DNA of 64,000 nt from Phycisphaerales bacterium (GCA_029260395.1 JAJDDJ010000002.1:1-64000); one strand, 5' to 3'. Shown: positions 34,598-43,515, counted from the first letter of the stretch. The notes: generated by a model from the sequence alone, not told the origin. Made by a program: numbers and translations.

Positions 34598-34946
34598 GGA
34601 GTTCGCGGAGCAGGGCAGATGCGGCGCGGCGTGCGGATTCGCTGATGCGGCGTTCATCCGCGGTCAGGTCGCAGCCGTGAGATGAGGCAGCGGACTCGAT
34701 GGCGCGGATGGCGAGCCGGCGCTGGGCGGGTGCGCGGTCGGTGGCTTGCTTTACATGGACGGATTCGAGCAGAGCGAGCTGGCTGCGGGTGCGGGGCGAC
34801 TCGGCCCAGGCGAGGAGGTTGGAGAGGTTCAGGTGGAACCGCTCGCAGAGCTGCAGCGGTGGGAGACCCTCAAGCCAGAGTTCGAGCAGCAGGGCGTGGT
34901 CGCTATCGGTGAGAGTGTCCGCTGTGCTGATGTTGTTGGCCACCAT
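34598..34946 (-). CDS. Hypothetical helical protein; 3' end uncertain
   Basis: An open frame starting at 34946 with a helical, HTH-like beginning: LTDSDHALLLELWLEGLPPL, QLCERFHLNLSNLLAWAESP, then RRISESARRAASALLRELRS. The frame does not stop there: it reads on through the hairpin repeat at 34572-34597 and then antisense through gdhA to 33012. I take the real product to be the ~116 residues before the repeat, with its own stop lost or displaced, so the stated end is a boundary and not a stop codon. It may be a small regulator or terminase-like DNA-binding protein; function unknown. Confidence 0.45.
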
Positions 34947-35136
34947 GCGGGCATTGTGTGGCGGCGGAACTGACAGCGGAAGGGCAGAGTTGGGATTTTG
35001 ATGACAGAGACGGGAAGTTGCGCGCGCAGGGGGTTGGTAGGGGCGGAGAACGCGGAGGCGCGGAGGGGGAGATAGACGACAAGGCCAGGCCACCCTGCAC
35101 TCCGAGGGAATGGCCGCACGTTCAAAGAGAGAACCC

Positions 35137-35280
35137 ATGCCTCGCTTTGTTTGCTTCAGCGCGGCCATCGTCGCCTTCGCGTCCGCCGCTGCATCCGCAG
35201 GACCGACCTTCTTGTTCGATTGGTCTGGGGCGGCCCGCTTTATTCAGGCCTGGGCGTTGACAAGCTCGCCGAGGCCCTGA
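35137..35280 (+). pseudogene. Truncated exported-protein gene
   Basis: A 47-codon frame beginning with a good ribosome-binding site (AAAGAGAGAACCC) and a clear signal peptide, PRFVCFSAAIVAFASAAASA, then GPTFLFDWSGAARF before losing sense. The DNA switches at about 35227 into GGGGCGGCCCGCTTT, which also occurs in the terminator at 36463, and then into a segment resembling the 3' end of gdhA (KLAEALMRMG versus KLAEAMMQMG). It is best read as the 5' remnant of an exported-protein gene joined to other debris. Confidence 0.55.
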
Positions 35281-35554
35281 TGCGCATGGGGATGCACTTA
35301 GAAGGCAGGAACGCCGGAGGCTCACCGCCGAGAGCAAGGCGATCCATCCGGACGATTCCCCTTGCGTCCGAGAGCACTCGCGGATAAGTTGGGGGCGTCC
35401 ACCGGGAAACCGGCGGTGGAGATAGACGACAAGACTCAGGCGCCCCGCATTTGTGGGGGCACGACGCATCTGCCAACTGAGAGCGCCCGCCGCCGAGTCA
35501 CGAGGCTCGTGGTCCCGCCTTGAACGGCTGGCCACGGTTCGGGGCTTTTTGTGC
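35281..35554. other. Gene-free stretch with direct repeat
   Basis: No credible gene. It contains GGAGATAGACGACAAG at 35418-35433, which is identical to 35068-35083, upstream of the truncated signal-peptide gene. The two copies are followed by similar C- and G-rich bases (CAGGC...CC...GC), suggesting an old duplication. Confidence 0.5.
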
Positions 35555-35623
35555 GCCGACCTTCGAAGGGAGTCGAACTCCCGGTCGGCGTTCGAGAGCC
35601 AGCTCCCCGCTTGCAAGCGGGGA
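35555..35623. other. Structured block with tRNA-like arms (relic)
   Basis: GCCGACC (35555) and GGTCGGC (35583) pair around an inner hairpin GGGAGTCGAACTCCC whose reverse strand reads GGGAGTTCGACTCCC, like a tRNA T arm. Fifteen bases further on is a 20-bp perfect palindrome starting TCCCCGCTTGCAAG, like an anticodon arm. No complete cloverleaf can be drawn, so I treat it as a tRNA-derived relic or leader structure just before the next gene. Confidence 0.45.
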
Positions 35624-35637
35624 CTCGGGAGACAGAG

Positions 35638-36414
35638 ATGAAACACGCCGCTTCGATCGCCATGGTGACCGCGCTGACCGCGGGAGCGCACGCGCAGATG
35701 TCGCCGCTCTACGCCCTCGACAGCTATTCGGGAGCGACCTTCGTCGTCCAGGGTGGGGCGCTCGTGAACTCGTTCACTCGGACGGATCCGCTGTACACCG
35801 CCGCGGTCGCCATAGCGGGAGACATCCGAACGATGGGGCACACCCACGGGTCATCCGGCTCGCAGTACGACATGAACGGCGCCCCGCTGGGCGGGACATA
35901 CACGAACAACACCGCGACGGCCCCGTTCTACGACGGCGGCACCGACGGCACCACCTACAACTACTCCCTTCGTTACAACACAAACGAGCTCTGGCGGTTC
36001 GATCGTGACTGGCAGAACGGTCAGGTTCTGTACAGCCTGCCGGGCGTCGCCGCCGATGCCGCGGGCGTCACTTACAACATGCAGACGGGTGGCTTCTTCA
36101 TCTCGGGCTACACGCAGTTGGCGTATTACGACTCCTTCGGAGCTCAGGTATGGACCCGCGGGCATGAGGGCGGAGTGCTCGCTCAGTTCGGTGTGGCGTA
36201 CGACCCCGCCGACGACACGATCTGGACCGCCGGCAACCTGCTCCACGCGGGCTGGTTCCAGCAGTACACCAGCGGCGGGGTGTTCTTGCAGGAGTTCTAC
36301 CTGCCTCAGTTGGCGTTCAGCAACACCCTCGGGCTTGAATTCAACATCCCCACCCCGGCCTCGGCCGCGATGCTCGGTCTCGGTGGCTTGTTAGCAGCTC
36401 GCCGTCGCCGTTAA
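35638..36414 (+). CDS. Exported protein with planctomycete PEP-CTERM-like anchor
   Basis: A 258-residue protein with a signal peptide (MKHAASIAMVTALTAGAHAQ) and a C-terminal sorting tail: Pro-Thr-Pro-Ala-Ser, a short hydrophobic helix AAMLGLGGLLAA and a run of arginines. Tails of this kind are processed by exosortase-like systems in Planctomycetes. The body has repeated beta-type strands (YALDSYSGATFVVQGG, YYDSFGAQVWTRGHEGG, FGVAYDPADDTIWTAG) suggesting a beta-propeller-like fold. It is probably a cell-surface or exported protein. The ATG at 35638 follows GGGAGACAG. A terminator follows. Confidence 0.8.
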   Translation: MKHAASIAMVTALTAGAHAQMSPLYALDSYSGATFVVQGGALVNSFTRTDPLYTAAVAIAGDIRTMGHTHGSSGSQYDMNGAPLGGTYTNNTATAPFYDGGTDGTTYNYSLRYNTNELWRFDRDWQNGQVLYSLPGVAADAAGVTYNMQTGGFFISGYTQLAYYDSFGAQVWTRGHEGGVLAQFGVAYDPADDTIWTAGNLLHAGWFQQYTSGGVFLQEFYLPQLAFSNTLGLEFNIPTPASAAMLGLGGLLAARRRR

Positions 36415-36444
36415 CCGTTGGCGTCTGATATTGCTGCATGAGCA

Positions 36445-36480
36445 CGGGCCGTTCCTTTATCGGGGGCGGCCCGCTTTGTT
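36445..36480 (+). terminator. Hairpin terminator after the exported-protein gene
   Basis: CGGGCCG and CGGCCCG pair around a 15-base loop and are followed by CTTTGTTTG. It lies 30 bases after the stop at 36414. Part of it (GGGGCGGCCCGCTTT) is repeated at 35227-35241. Confidence 0.6.
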
Positions 36481-36725
36481 TGAAAGAGGATCGTCGGCGA
36501 TCGCGCAGGCATAGCTCCTGCCCCGCAAGCGCGGGGGAGGAGCCTTGACCGCTCGTGCATCATGAGAAGACCCTCACCCCGGCCCTCTCCCACGGGGCGC
36601 GGGAGAGGGAGGAATAGCCCCCTCTGGCGCGGGCTTCCGAGCGGCGGGGTATGGTGCTGGCCGGACCTGCGATTCAGCCCTGAATCTGGGATTCCAACCC
36701 CTCCTTCCAACCCCACGGAGCACGC
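36481..36725. other. Gene-free stretch with intergenic repeats
   Basis: About 245 bases before the aldehyde dehydrogenase gene. It holds the second hairpin repeat (36521-36543) and the CCCTCTCCCACGGGGCGCG-type inverted segment at 36583-36612. The promoter for the downstream operon should lie in its last ~100 bases. Confidence 0.5.
36521..36543. repeat. Intergenic hairpin repeat, copy 2
   Basis: Twenty-three bases identical to 34575-34597 (CCCCGCAAGCGCGGGG plus GAGGAGC). The stem-loop is conserved but the flanking sequence differs, as expected for a dispersed intergenic repeat. Confidence 0.75.
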
Positions 36726-38240
36726 ATGACGAGCCTGATTGACGACATTCGCCGCCCACTCGGACTCGATGCGCTGCGGGAGGGGCCGCTCGAGGTCCGC
36801 TCCCCGATAGACGGCTCGCTGGTGGCGAGCCTCGCGATGCATTCGGCGGATGAGTGCAGCACTGCTGTGGGGCGCGCGTGCGAGGGGTTCGAGGCGTGGC
36901 GACGGGTGCCCGCTCCGACACGCGGCGAGCTCGTGCGGCATTTCGCGGTGGTGCTCCGCGAGCAGCGGGAGACGCTCGCCAAGCTCGTGACGATCGAGTG
37001 CGGAAAGCCGATCGGCGAGGCTGTGGGCGAGGTGCAGGAGATGATCGACGTGTGCGACTTTGCCGTCGGCCTGTCGCGGCAGTTGTACGGGCTGACGATG
37101 GGTTCGGAGCGGCCCGGGCACCACCTGCGGGAGGCCTGGCAGCCGCTGGGCCCGGTGGGGGTGATCAGCGCGTTCAACTTCCCCGTCGCGGTATGGGCGT
37201 GGAACGCGGCGCTGGCGTGGGTCTGCGGCGACACGGTGGTATGGAAGCCATCGGAGAAGACGCCTTTGACCGGGGTGGCCTGCGACCACTTGTTCAAGGA
37301 GGCGTGCAAGCGTTTTTCCAAGCAGACCAAGATCGCCACGGACCATCTGAGCGAGGTCGTGATCGGCGCAGCGGACGTCGGCAAGGTGCTCGTAGACGAT
37401 GCGCGGGTGCCGCTCATCAGCGCGACCGGTTCGGTTCCGATGGGCAAAGCGGTGGCGCAAAGAGTCGCTGCGCGGCTCGGGCGGAGCCTGCTGGAACTCG
37501 GTGGCAACAACGCGATGATCGTCCGGCCGTCGGCGGATCTGGACCTGGCGGTGCGCGCGATTGTGTTCTCGGCCGCCGGCACGGCGGGCCAGCGGTGTAC
37601 TTCCTTGCGCAGGCTCTTCGTGCACCCGTCGGTCAAGGACGAACTGATCGCGCGGGTGACCAAGGCGTTCGAGAAGCTCAAGGTCGGCGACCCGCTCGAC
37701 CCGTCGAGCCACCTGGGGCCATTGATCGACAGGGATGCGTACGAGGCGTTTGCGGCCCGCATCGAAGCGATGAGCAGCGGGGGCGCCCGGCCACTCACCG
37801 GCGGTCAGCGGCTGCACGCGGACAAGTGGCCGGGTGCTTACTACGTGCAGCCGGCGATGATCGCGGCGACGCACCAGGACGGCTGCGTGCGGGAGGAGAC
37901 GTTCGCGCCGCTGCTGTGCGTGCTCGAAGCCGAAGGACTCGACGAAGCGATCGCGATGAACAACGCGGTGCCCCAGGGGCTGAGTTCGTGCATCTTCACG
38001 ACGGACCTGCGCGAGGCGGAGACGTTCTGCTCGGCGGTGGGCAGCGACTGCGGCATCGCGAACGTGAACATCGGTCCCAGCGGCGCCGAGATCGGCGGGG
38101 CGTTCGGCGGTGAGAAGGAAACGGGGGGAGGCCGCGAGTCGGGCTCGGACTCATGGAAGGCGTACATGCGGAGGCAGACGCAGACGGTGAACTATTCACG
38201 GGACCTGCCGCTCGCTCAGGGGATCGAGTTCGACCTGTGA
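36726..38240 (+). CDS. amaB: ALDH7-type aldehyde dehydrogenase (aminoadipate semialdehyde/P6C dehydrogenase)
   Basis: A 504-residue NAD-dependent aldehyde dehydrogenase of the antiquitin (ALDH7) group. GPVGVISAFNFPVAVWAWN, VVWKPSEKTPL, ATGSVPMGKAV, the catalytic Glu in LLELGGNNAMIV and the catalytic Cys in GTAGQRCTSLRRLF are present, as is the family end GGAFGGEKETGGGRESGSD. ALDH7 enzymes oxidise 2-aminoadipate-6-semialdehyde (cyclic form piperidine-6-carboxylate) in lysine/pipecolate catabolism. The next gene, an FAD amine oxidase, overlaps its stop, supporting that role. The gene symbol is by analogy with Pseudomonas amaB. Confidence 0.88.
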   Translation: MTSLIDDIRRPLGLDALREGPLEVRSPIDGSLVASLAMHSADECSTAVGRACEGFEAWRRVPAPTRGELVRHFAVVLREQRETLAKLVTIECGKPIGEAVGEVQEMIDVCDFAVGLSRQLYGLTMGSERPGHHLREAWQPLGPVGVISAFNFPVAVWAWNAALAWVCGDTVVWKPSEKTPLTGVACDHLFKEACKRFSKQTKIATDHLSEVVIGAADVGKVLVDDARVPLISATGSVPMGKAVAQRVAARLGRSLLELGGNNAMIVRPSADLDLAVRAIVFSAAGTAGQRCTSLRRLFVHPSVKDELIARVTKAFEKLKVGDPLDPSSHLGPLIDRDAYEAFAARIEAMSSGGARPLTGGQRLHADKWPGAYYVQPAMIAATHQDGCVREETFAPLLCVLEAEGLDEAIAMNNAVPQGLSSCIFTTDLREAETFCSAVGSDCGIANVNIGPSGAEIGGAFGGEKETGGGRESGSDSWKAYMRRQTQTVNYSRDLPLAQGIEFDL

Positions 38241-39400
38241 GCGTCAGCCTGTGGCAACGCAGGAGCAGCGGGAATCTGCCTACCGAGCCTGTCGATCTGA
38301 TCGTGGTCGGCGGGGGGATCGTGGGGATCGCTGCGGCTCTCGAAGCCGAGCGGCTGGGCAAGTCTGTGGTAGTGCTGGAGCGGCACAGCGTCGGCTCGGG
38401 CGCGAGCGGCCGCAACGCGGGCTACTTGATGCGGGGTATGGCGGACTCTTACGCCGTCGCGGCCCAGCACTTTGGGCGAGAGACGGCGAAAGCGGTCTGG
38501 AAGCTCAGCGAACACAACCTCGCATTGCTCATGCAGACCCGGGCGGACAAGGCCGATGGCTTTGCGATGCGCCCGTCGTGCCTCTTGGCGATGAACGAAC
38601 GCGACGAGAAGGACCTGCGCGAGTCGCACACGATGCTGATAGAGGACGGCTTTGCGAGCGAACTGCTCGAAGCGGGCGACATCCCCGAGCCATTGCGATC
38701 GCGGGCCAAGCCCAGGGCCGGGCTGGTGAATCCGAACGATGCGGTTTGCGACCCGATGGAAGTGCTCTCGGTGTTGCGTGGCTCGCTGAGGTCGCCGATC
38801 ATCGAGCCGTGCGAAGTGTGCGAGATCGAGGCTGTAGCCAATGGTGTCCGCGTGCGCACGATCATGGGCGAAGTGCGTGCAGGCCGGGTGCTGGTGTGTA
38901 CGAACGCCTGGGCCTCTGAGCTATTGGGCAACGCGGGGGTGATCGAGCCCTGCCGGGCGCAGATGCTGGCGGCGCGGCCCCTGGGCGGGGCGGTCGAGCT
39001 TGGCTACTCGTACTACATCAATCGTGGGGATGAGTACCTGAGAAGCGGGCCGGGCGGTTTGCTGCTCATGGGCGGCGCGAGGAAGCATGAGCCTCAGAGC
39101 CAGCAGCGCGAGCAGAGCGGCACCGCACCCGAGGTACAGGCGGTGCTGGAGCAGTTTGTGCGCATGCTGGCGGTCGACGAGTTCGAGGTGGTCGCGAGAT
39201 GGTCGGGCGTGATGGGTGTGACGCCCGATGACCTGCCGATCGCGGGGCCAGCGGGCGAGGATAGCCGCGTGTGGGTGTGCGCCGGGTTCAGCGGCCACGG
39301 CATGTCGCTGGGCTTTGCAACGGCTCAGGCCACGGCAAAAGCGATGCTCGATGGCGGGCCAGCGCTGGCCATGTTCGATCCCTGCCGCTTTGACGGCTGA
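38237..39400 (+). CDS. FAD-dependent amine oxidoreductase (possible pipecolate oxidase)
   Basis: A 387-residue D-amino-acid-oxidase-type flavoprotein: the FAD-binding LIVVGGGIVGIAAALEAERL near residue 20, ERHSVGSGASGRNAGYL, NPNDAVCDPMEVLSVL, RVLVCTNAWASELL, and the C-terminal GVTPDDLPIAGPA and CAGFSGHGMSLGFATAQA. The GTG at 38237 overlaps the stop of the ALDH7-type gene (GTGA), so translation is coupled. The pair would convert pipecolate to piperidine-6-carboxylate and then to 2-aminoadipate, as AmaA-AmaB do. The oxidase substrate is inferred from its partner; sarcosine-like substrates are an alternative. Confidence 0.82.
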   Translation: MSVSLWQRRSSGNLPTEPVDLIVVGGGIVGIAAALEAERLGKSVVVLERHSVGSGASGRNAGYLMRGMADSYAVAAQHFGRETAKAVWKLSEHNLALLMQTRADKADGFAMRPSCLLAMNERDEKDLRESHTMLIEDGFASELLEAGDIPEPLRSRAKPRAGLVNPNDAVCDPMEVLSVLRGSLRSPIIEPCEVCEIEAVANGVRVRTIMGEVRAGRVLVCTNAWASELLGNAGVIEPCRAQMLAARPLGGAVELGYSYYINRGDEYLRSGPGGLLLMGGARKHEPQSQQREQSGTAPEVQAVLEQFVRMLAVDEFEVVARWSGVMGVTPDDLPIAGPAGEDSRVWVCAGFSGHGMSLGFATAQATAKAMLDGGPALAMFDPCRFDG

Positions 39401-39492
39401 GCCGCCACCCGAACCCGCGTAAGCGGGTATACCACACTCCCAGACTGTGCCAATGACCCCGCGGCCCCCGGCCGCTCGCAGGAGCCCCGTCG

Positions 39493-42400
39493 ATGACCAA
39501 GCCCCACACCGCTGTGATGTGCTCGATTTTGATCGCTAGTTCGATGGCCGTCGCGATGCAGAGCGATGTGTTGCCTCAGGAGCCGGCGTTGAGCCCTGAT
39601 GGCTCGACGATCGCGTTCGTCTGGGCCGGGGACGTGTGGGCGGTTGACGCGAGCGGCGGGCCCGCCCGAAGGCTCACCGCGCACCCGGCTAACGAGACGT
39701 CGCCCGCTTTCAATGCCGACGGCACGATGCTCGCGTTCGAGTCGGACCGCGACGGCGCGCGCAACCTGTACGTCGTCGATCTGGCAGAGGGCTTTGTCGC
39801 CAGTCAGCCCAGGCGGGTGACCATCAGCGACCGCTCGCAGTCGCTCGAAGGCTTTGGCGCGGGCGGCGACTCGCTGATTTTCTCGGGCAGGCTGGATCCC
39901 TCGATCTATCGCCACGATCGCATGTACCAGGCCCCGCTCGACGGCGGCCCGGTGACCATGCTCACGCCCGCGTTCGGCAAGGAGCCGGTCCAGACGGCCA
40001 GCGGGGACCTGTACTTCACACGGGGCTACGGCATTGCGAACCGGCCCAAGTATCGTGGCTCGGGCTCGATGGACCTTTGGCGGCTTAACGCGGCCGACGG
40101 ATCGTTCACCCAGCTCACGCTGTTCGGTGGCAACGACATGCAGCCCCACCCGATGGCCGACGGGTCGGTCGTTTTCGTTTCGAGCCGATCCGGTCAGAAC
40201 AACGTGCACCGCCTCGCTGCGGGAACCACCGACGATGAGCCGGGTACTGTCACGCAACTGACGAAGTTTGCCGTCGAGGCAAACCAAGCCACCATCGCCC
40301 ACGGGGTGCGGGACCTGTCGGTCAGCGCGGACGGCTCGGCTGCGGCGTTCGTGGTGTGGGACACGTTGTATACGCTCGATCTAGCTAACGACGGCGCGCA
40401 GCCCAAAGCTGTCTCGATCGCGGCCGCTGCCGACGACACCGTCGCCGACTCCGACCGCATTGATATCTCGCGCCAGGCTTCAGAGGCCGTGCTGCACCCC
40501 TCGGGTGACGCGATCGCGCTGGTGGTCCGCGGCGAGATTTATGTCCGCAGCACCGAGGAGGACCGTCCGGTCCGCCGCGTGACTAACACATCGGCGCGCG
40601 AGCGGCACGTCGCGTGGTCGCCCGATGGCGAGAAGCTGTACTACACCGTGGATGATGAGCAGAGCCTGGGTTCGATCCATGCCGCGATCGTCAAGCTCTC
40701 GAAGGAGGACCTCAAGCCCAACGAGGACGAGCCCGCCGAGGAACCCGATGGGGTAGACGTATTTGACGATGCAGCCGGCGAAGGCGACGCTGCGGACGAT
40801 GAGGAGGGCGACCGTGATGCTGGTGCTGACGAAAAGGACGACGACGAAAAGGACGATGAGGCCGAGAAGAAGTCCAAGGATGATGACAAGCCGGACCTAG
40901 GCAAGCGTTGGGCCGAGGCGCTGACCTTCGCCATCGAGCCTGTCGTGGTCGGCCTTAACTGGGACTACCGGCCCAAGCCTTCGCCCGATGGCAAATCACT
41001 CTTGACCGTGCGCAGCAGGGGCGATCTGGTGCTGCACGATCTGGCGACGGGCTCCGAGCGCGTGCTTCTGGAGAGCTGGGACGAGCCAGAGGTGTACTGG
41101 GCGTCGGACGCCCGGCATCTGGTTTACGCGGTCGCCGACCTCGATTTCAACAACGACATCTGGATCATGGACACCGCGCTCGGTGAAGATGGCACGATGC
41201 CGCAGCCCGTCAACATCACGCGCCATCCGGACATCGACACGTCGCCGAGGCTCTCGCACGACGGCAAGGTGCTGACGTTCCTGAGTGACCGCGACAACAA
41301 CAACTGGGACTACGACGTGTACGCGGTGTATCTGGACCGCGCGCTCGAGGGCCTGCGCAAGTACGAGCTCGATGCGCACTTCGAGGAAGCCGTCAAGGCG
41401 GCCAAGAAGCTCAAGCCATTGGAGCCCGATTCAGGCGAAGATGCAGAAGAGCAAGAGGACGCGAACGAAGCTGCTGAAACGGGGGACGGGGCTGCAGAAG
41501 CGCTGAGATTCGATTCGGAGGATGCCTATCTCCGTGTTCGGCGAGTCACGAGCCTTGCTGGCTCAGAGAGCGATCTGGCGCTCACTCCAGCAGGCGACCG
41601 GATCATCTTCGAGGCCTCGGTCGACGGCTCGTCGTCGCTGTTCTCGGTTGATCACCGGGGCGAGGACCGCAAGACCATCGAAAGCGGCGGGGTGTCGGAC
41701 GTGTCCGTCTCACTCACGGGCGAGCAGGTCATCTACATCGATGGCGGCACGGCCAAGACCGCTGGACCGACGGGCTCCAAGAAGGAGTCCTACTCGATCA
41801 GCGCAAAGGTCGAAATCGACATCGCTAACCAGCAGCGGCAGAAGTTCATGGAGGGCGCACGCACGTTTGGCGAGTACTTCTACCACCCGACGATGAAGGG
41901 ACTCGACTGGCCGGCGATCACCCAGCGGTACGCCGAGCTTTCGGAGCGCACTCGGACGGCGGACGAGTTCAACGACATTTTCACGCTGCTGCTCGGCGAG
42001 GTGGACGGCTCGCACACCGGCATCTGGGGCGGCGGCGGGTTCAGCGCGCAGGCTGATGGCACGGGGTACCTGGGTATTGATTTCATGCCCGCGGGCGATG
42101 GCTACCGGGTGACGCGCGTGTTGGCCGAGGGGCCAGCCGATCTAGGAGAACTTGGCCTTCGCGACGGCGACGTGATCGTCTCGGTCAACGATGTACCGAT
42201 GGTGCGCGACGGCGTGCTCACGGACCTCTCCGCCGCGATGGTGGGGACCTCTGGCGATGAAACGCTGCTCGGTGTACGCAGCGGCGATGGAGTGCAGCGG
42301 TTCGTGCTCGTCAACCCGCATAGCTACGGCGCTGAGAACAACCTCCGCTACGACGACGAGATACTGGCCCGCCGGGCCGAGGTCGATCGGTTGTCGGGCG

Positions 42401-42987
42401 GCAGGCTCGGCTACCTGCACATCCGTGGCATGAACCTGCCCTCGGTTCGGGATTTCGAGCGGGACCTCTACGCAGCAGCCCACGGCAAGGAGGGCCTGGT
42501 CATTGATGTCCGCGACAACGGCGGCGGGTTTACCACCGACATTCTGCTCGCGTCGCTCACCGCGCCAGCACACGCCTATACCGTGCCGCGTGGTGCGGAC
42601 CCGGCGAGCGTCCCCGCCGACGCCTACCCCCGCGACCGCAGGCTTATCTACGGCTGGTCGAGGCCGATCAACGTGCTCATCAACCAGCATTCGTTCTCGA
42701 ACGCGGAGATTTTCGCGCACGCGATTAAGACCATCGGACGGGGCACGATCGTCGGCACGCCCACGTTTGGCGGGGTGATCTCGACGGGTAGCTTCAGCCT
42801 GATCGATGGCACCACGATCCGCAGGCCGTTCCGTGGCTGGTACACCGCCGAGGGCCGGGACATGGACATCTACCCAGCGGTGCCCGACGTGAACGTCCCG
42901 CAGACGCCCGCCAGCGAGGCACAGGGCCGCGATGTACAGCTTGAGGCCGCGGTAAGAGAGTTGCTTGGCCGGACCGGAGCGCCCTGA
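39493..42987 (+). CDS. Tricorn-type protease (S41 family) with acidic insertions
   Basis: A 1164-residue exported protease. After a signal peptide (ILIASSMAVAMQS) come WD40-like TolB-type beta-propeller repeats (ALSPDGSTIAFVWAGDVW, TSPAFNADGTMLAFESDRDG). A long acidic insertion follows at ~residues 407-471, then a second propeller, a PDZ domain (GLRDGDVIVSVNDVPM), and the S41 catalytic region VIDVRDNGGGFTTDILLA, NQHSFSNAEIFAHAIKT with the Ser nucleophile, and GVISTGSFSLIDGTTI. Tricorn proteases trim peptides; exported relatives act in the periplasm. No partner gene is adjacent. Confidence 0.9.
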   Translation: MTKPHTAVMCSILIASSMAVAMQSDVLPQEPALSPDGSTIAFVWAGDVWAVDASGGPARRLTAHPANETSPAFNADGTMLAFESDRDGARNLYVVDLAEGFVASQPRRVTISDRSQSLEGFGAGGDSLIFSGRLDPSIYRHDRMYQAPLDGGPVTMLTPAFGKEPVQTASGDLYFTRGYGIANRPKYRGSGSMDLWRLNAADGSFTQLTLFGGNDMQPHPMADGSVVFVSSRSGQNNVHRLAAGTTDDEPGTVTQLTKFAVEANQATIAHGVRDLSVSADGSAAAFVVWDTLYTLDLANDGAQPKAVSIAAAADDTVADSDRIDISRQASEAVLHPSGDAIALVVRGEIYVRSTEEDRPVRRVTNTSARERHVAWSPDGEKLYYTVDDEQSLGSIHAAIVKLSKEDLKPNEDEPAEEPDGVDVFDDAAGEGDAADDEEGDRDAGADEKDDDEKDDEAEKKSKDDDKPDLGKRWAEALTFAIEPVVVGLNWDYRPKPSPDGKSLLTVRSRGDLVLHDLATGSERVLLESWDEPEVYWASDARHLVYAVADLDFNNDIWIMDTALGEDGTMPQPVNITRHPDIDTSPRLSHDGKVLTFLSDRDNNNWDYDVYAVYLDRALEGLRKYELDAHFEEAVKAAKKLKPLEPDSGEDAEEQEDANEAAETGDGAAEALRFDSEDAYLRVRRVTSLAGSESDLALTPAGDRIIFEASVDGSSSLFSVDHRGEDRKTIESGGVSDVSVSLTGEQVIYIDGGTAKTAGPTGSKKESYSISAKVEIDIANQQRQKFMEGARTFGEYFYHPTMKGLDWPAITQRYAELSERTRTADEFNDIFTLLLGEVDGSHTGIWGGGGFSAQADGTGYLGIDFMPAGDGYRVTRVLAEGPADLGELGLRDGDVIVSVNDVPMVRDGVLTDLSAAMVGTSGDETLLGVRSGDGVQRFVLVNPHSYGAENNLRYDDEILARRAEVDRLSGGRLGYLHIRGMNLPSVRDFERDLYAAAHGKEGLVIDVRDNGGGFTTDILLASLTAPAHAYTVPRGADPASVPADAYPRDRRLIYGWSRPINVLINQHSFSNAEIFAHAIKTIGRGTIVGTPTFGGVISTGSFSLIDGTTIRRPFRGWYTAEGRDMDIYPAVPDVNVPQTPASEAQGRDVQLEAAVRELLGRTGAP

Positions 42988-43065
42988 GGGTCCCATCCGT
43001 CGGTCAGTTGGCCGGTGGTCAGTCGTGGTTGAGACTCGGTCGCAAGAAGTGGCTAGACTAGCCAC

Positions 43066-43506
43066 GTGACCCAGTTGCCCGCCCATTCCATTTCGGCGAG
43101 ACCTGTAGCGATGTCGCGCAGCCGGGCGATGCGATGGCTCTGGGCGAGCGTGGGCCTGCTGTTCGTGGGCATTGGGGCTGTGGGCGCGATCGTCCCTGGT
43201 CTCCCGACGACGGTCTTCTTGATGGGCGCGTGCTGGGCCTTCGCCAAGAGCTGTCCGGCACTCGAGCGATGGGTTCTGAGCACTCGTCTGTTCCGGCCTT
43301 ATGCCAAGTTTGTGGACGGCTCGACTCGCATGCCCGTGCGTGCCAAGGTGACCGCCATCACGCTGATGTGGCTGAGCGTCGCGCTGAGCGTCTGGCTGCT
43401 GGCTACCAGCGATTCGGTACCGTTGTGGGTCAGCGGCACCGTTGTCGCAGCCGCTAGCGTTGGCACGGTCGTGATCGTGCGCTGGCAGCCGAAGGCTTTC
43501 CGTTAG
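43066..43506 (+). CDS. YbaN/DUF454 family inner-membrane protein
   Basis: A 146-residue membrane protein of the DUF454 family. The signature IGAVGAIVPGLPTTVFLMGA is at about residues 38-57 and is followed by WAFAKSCPALERWVL, RLFRPYAKF and the helices TLMWLSVALSVWLLATS and WVSGTVVAAASVGTVVIV. The role of the family is unknown. The start is uncertain: GTG at 43066 or ATG at 43111, which would drop a polar N-terminal segment of 15 residues. Confidence 0.85.
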   Translation: MTQLPAHSISARPVAMSRSRAMRWLWASVGLLFVGIGAVGAIVPGLPTTVFLMGACWAFAKSCPALERWVLSTRLFRPYAKFVDGSTRMPVRAKVTAITLMWLSVALSVWLLATSDSVPLWVSGTVVAAASVGTVVIVRWQPKAFR

Positions 43507-43515
43507 CCAACCGCG

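Noticed and set aside
35555-35623. A functional tRNA gene.
   Set aside because: T-arm-like and anticodon-arm-like hairpins are present, but the anticodon loop has an even number of bases and there is no D arm or acceptor stem.
34555-36543. CRISPR array.
   Set aside because: Only two hairpin copies 1.9 kb apart, with no spacers and no cas genes.
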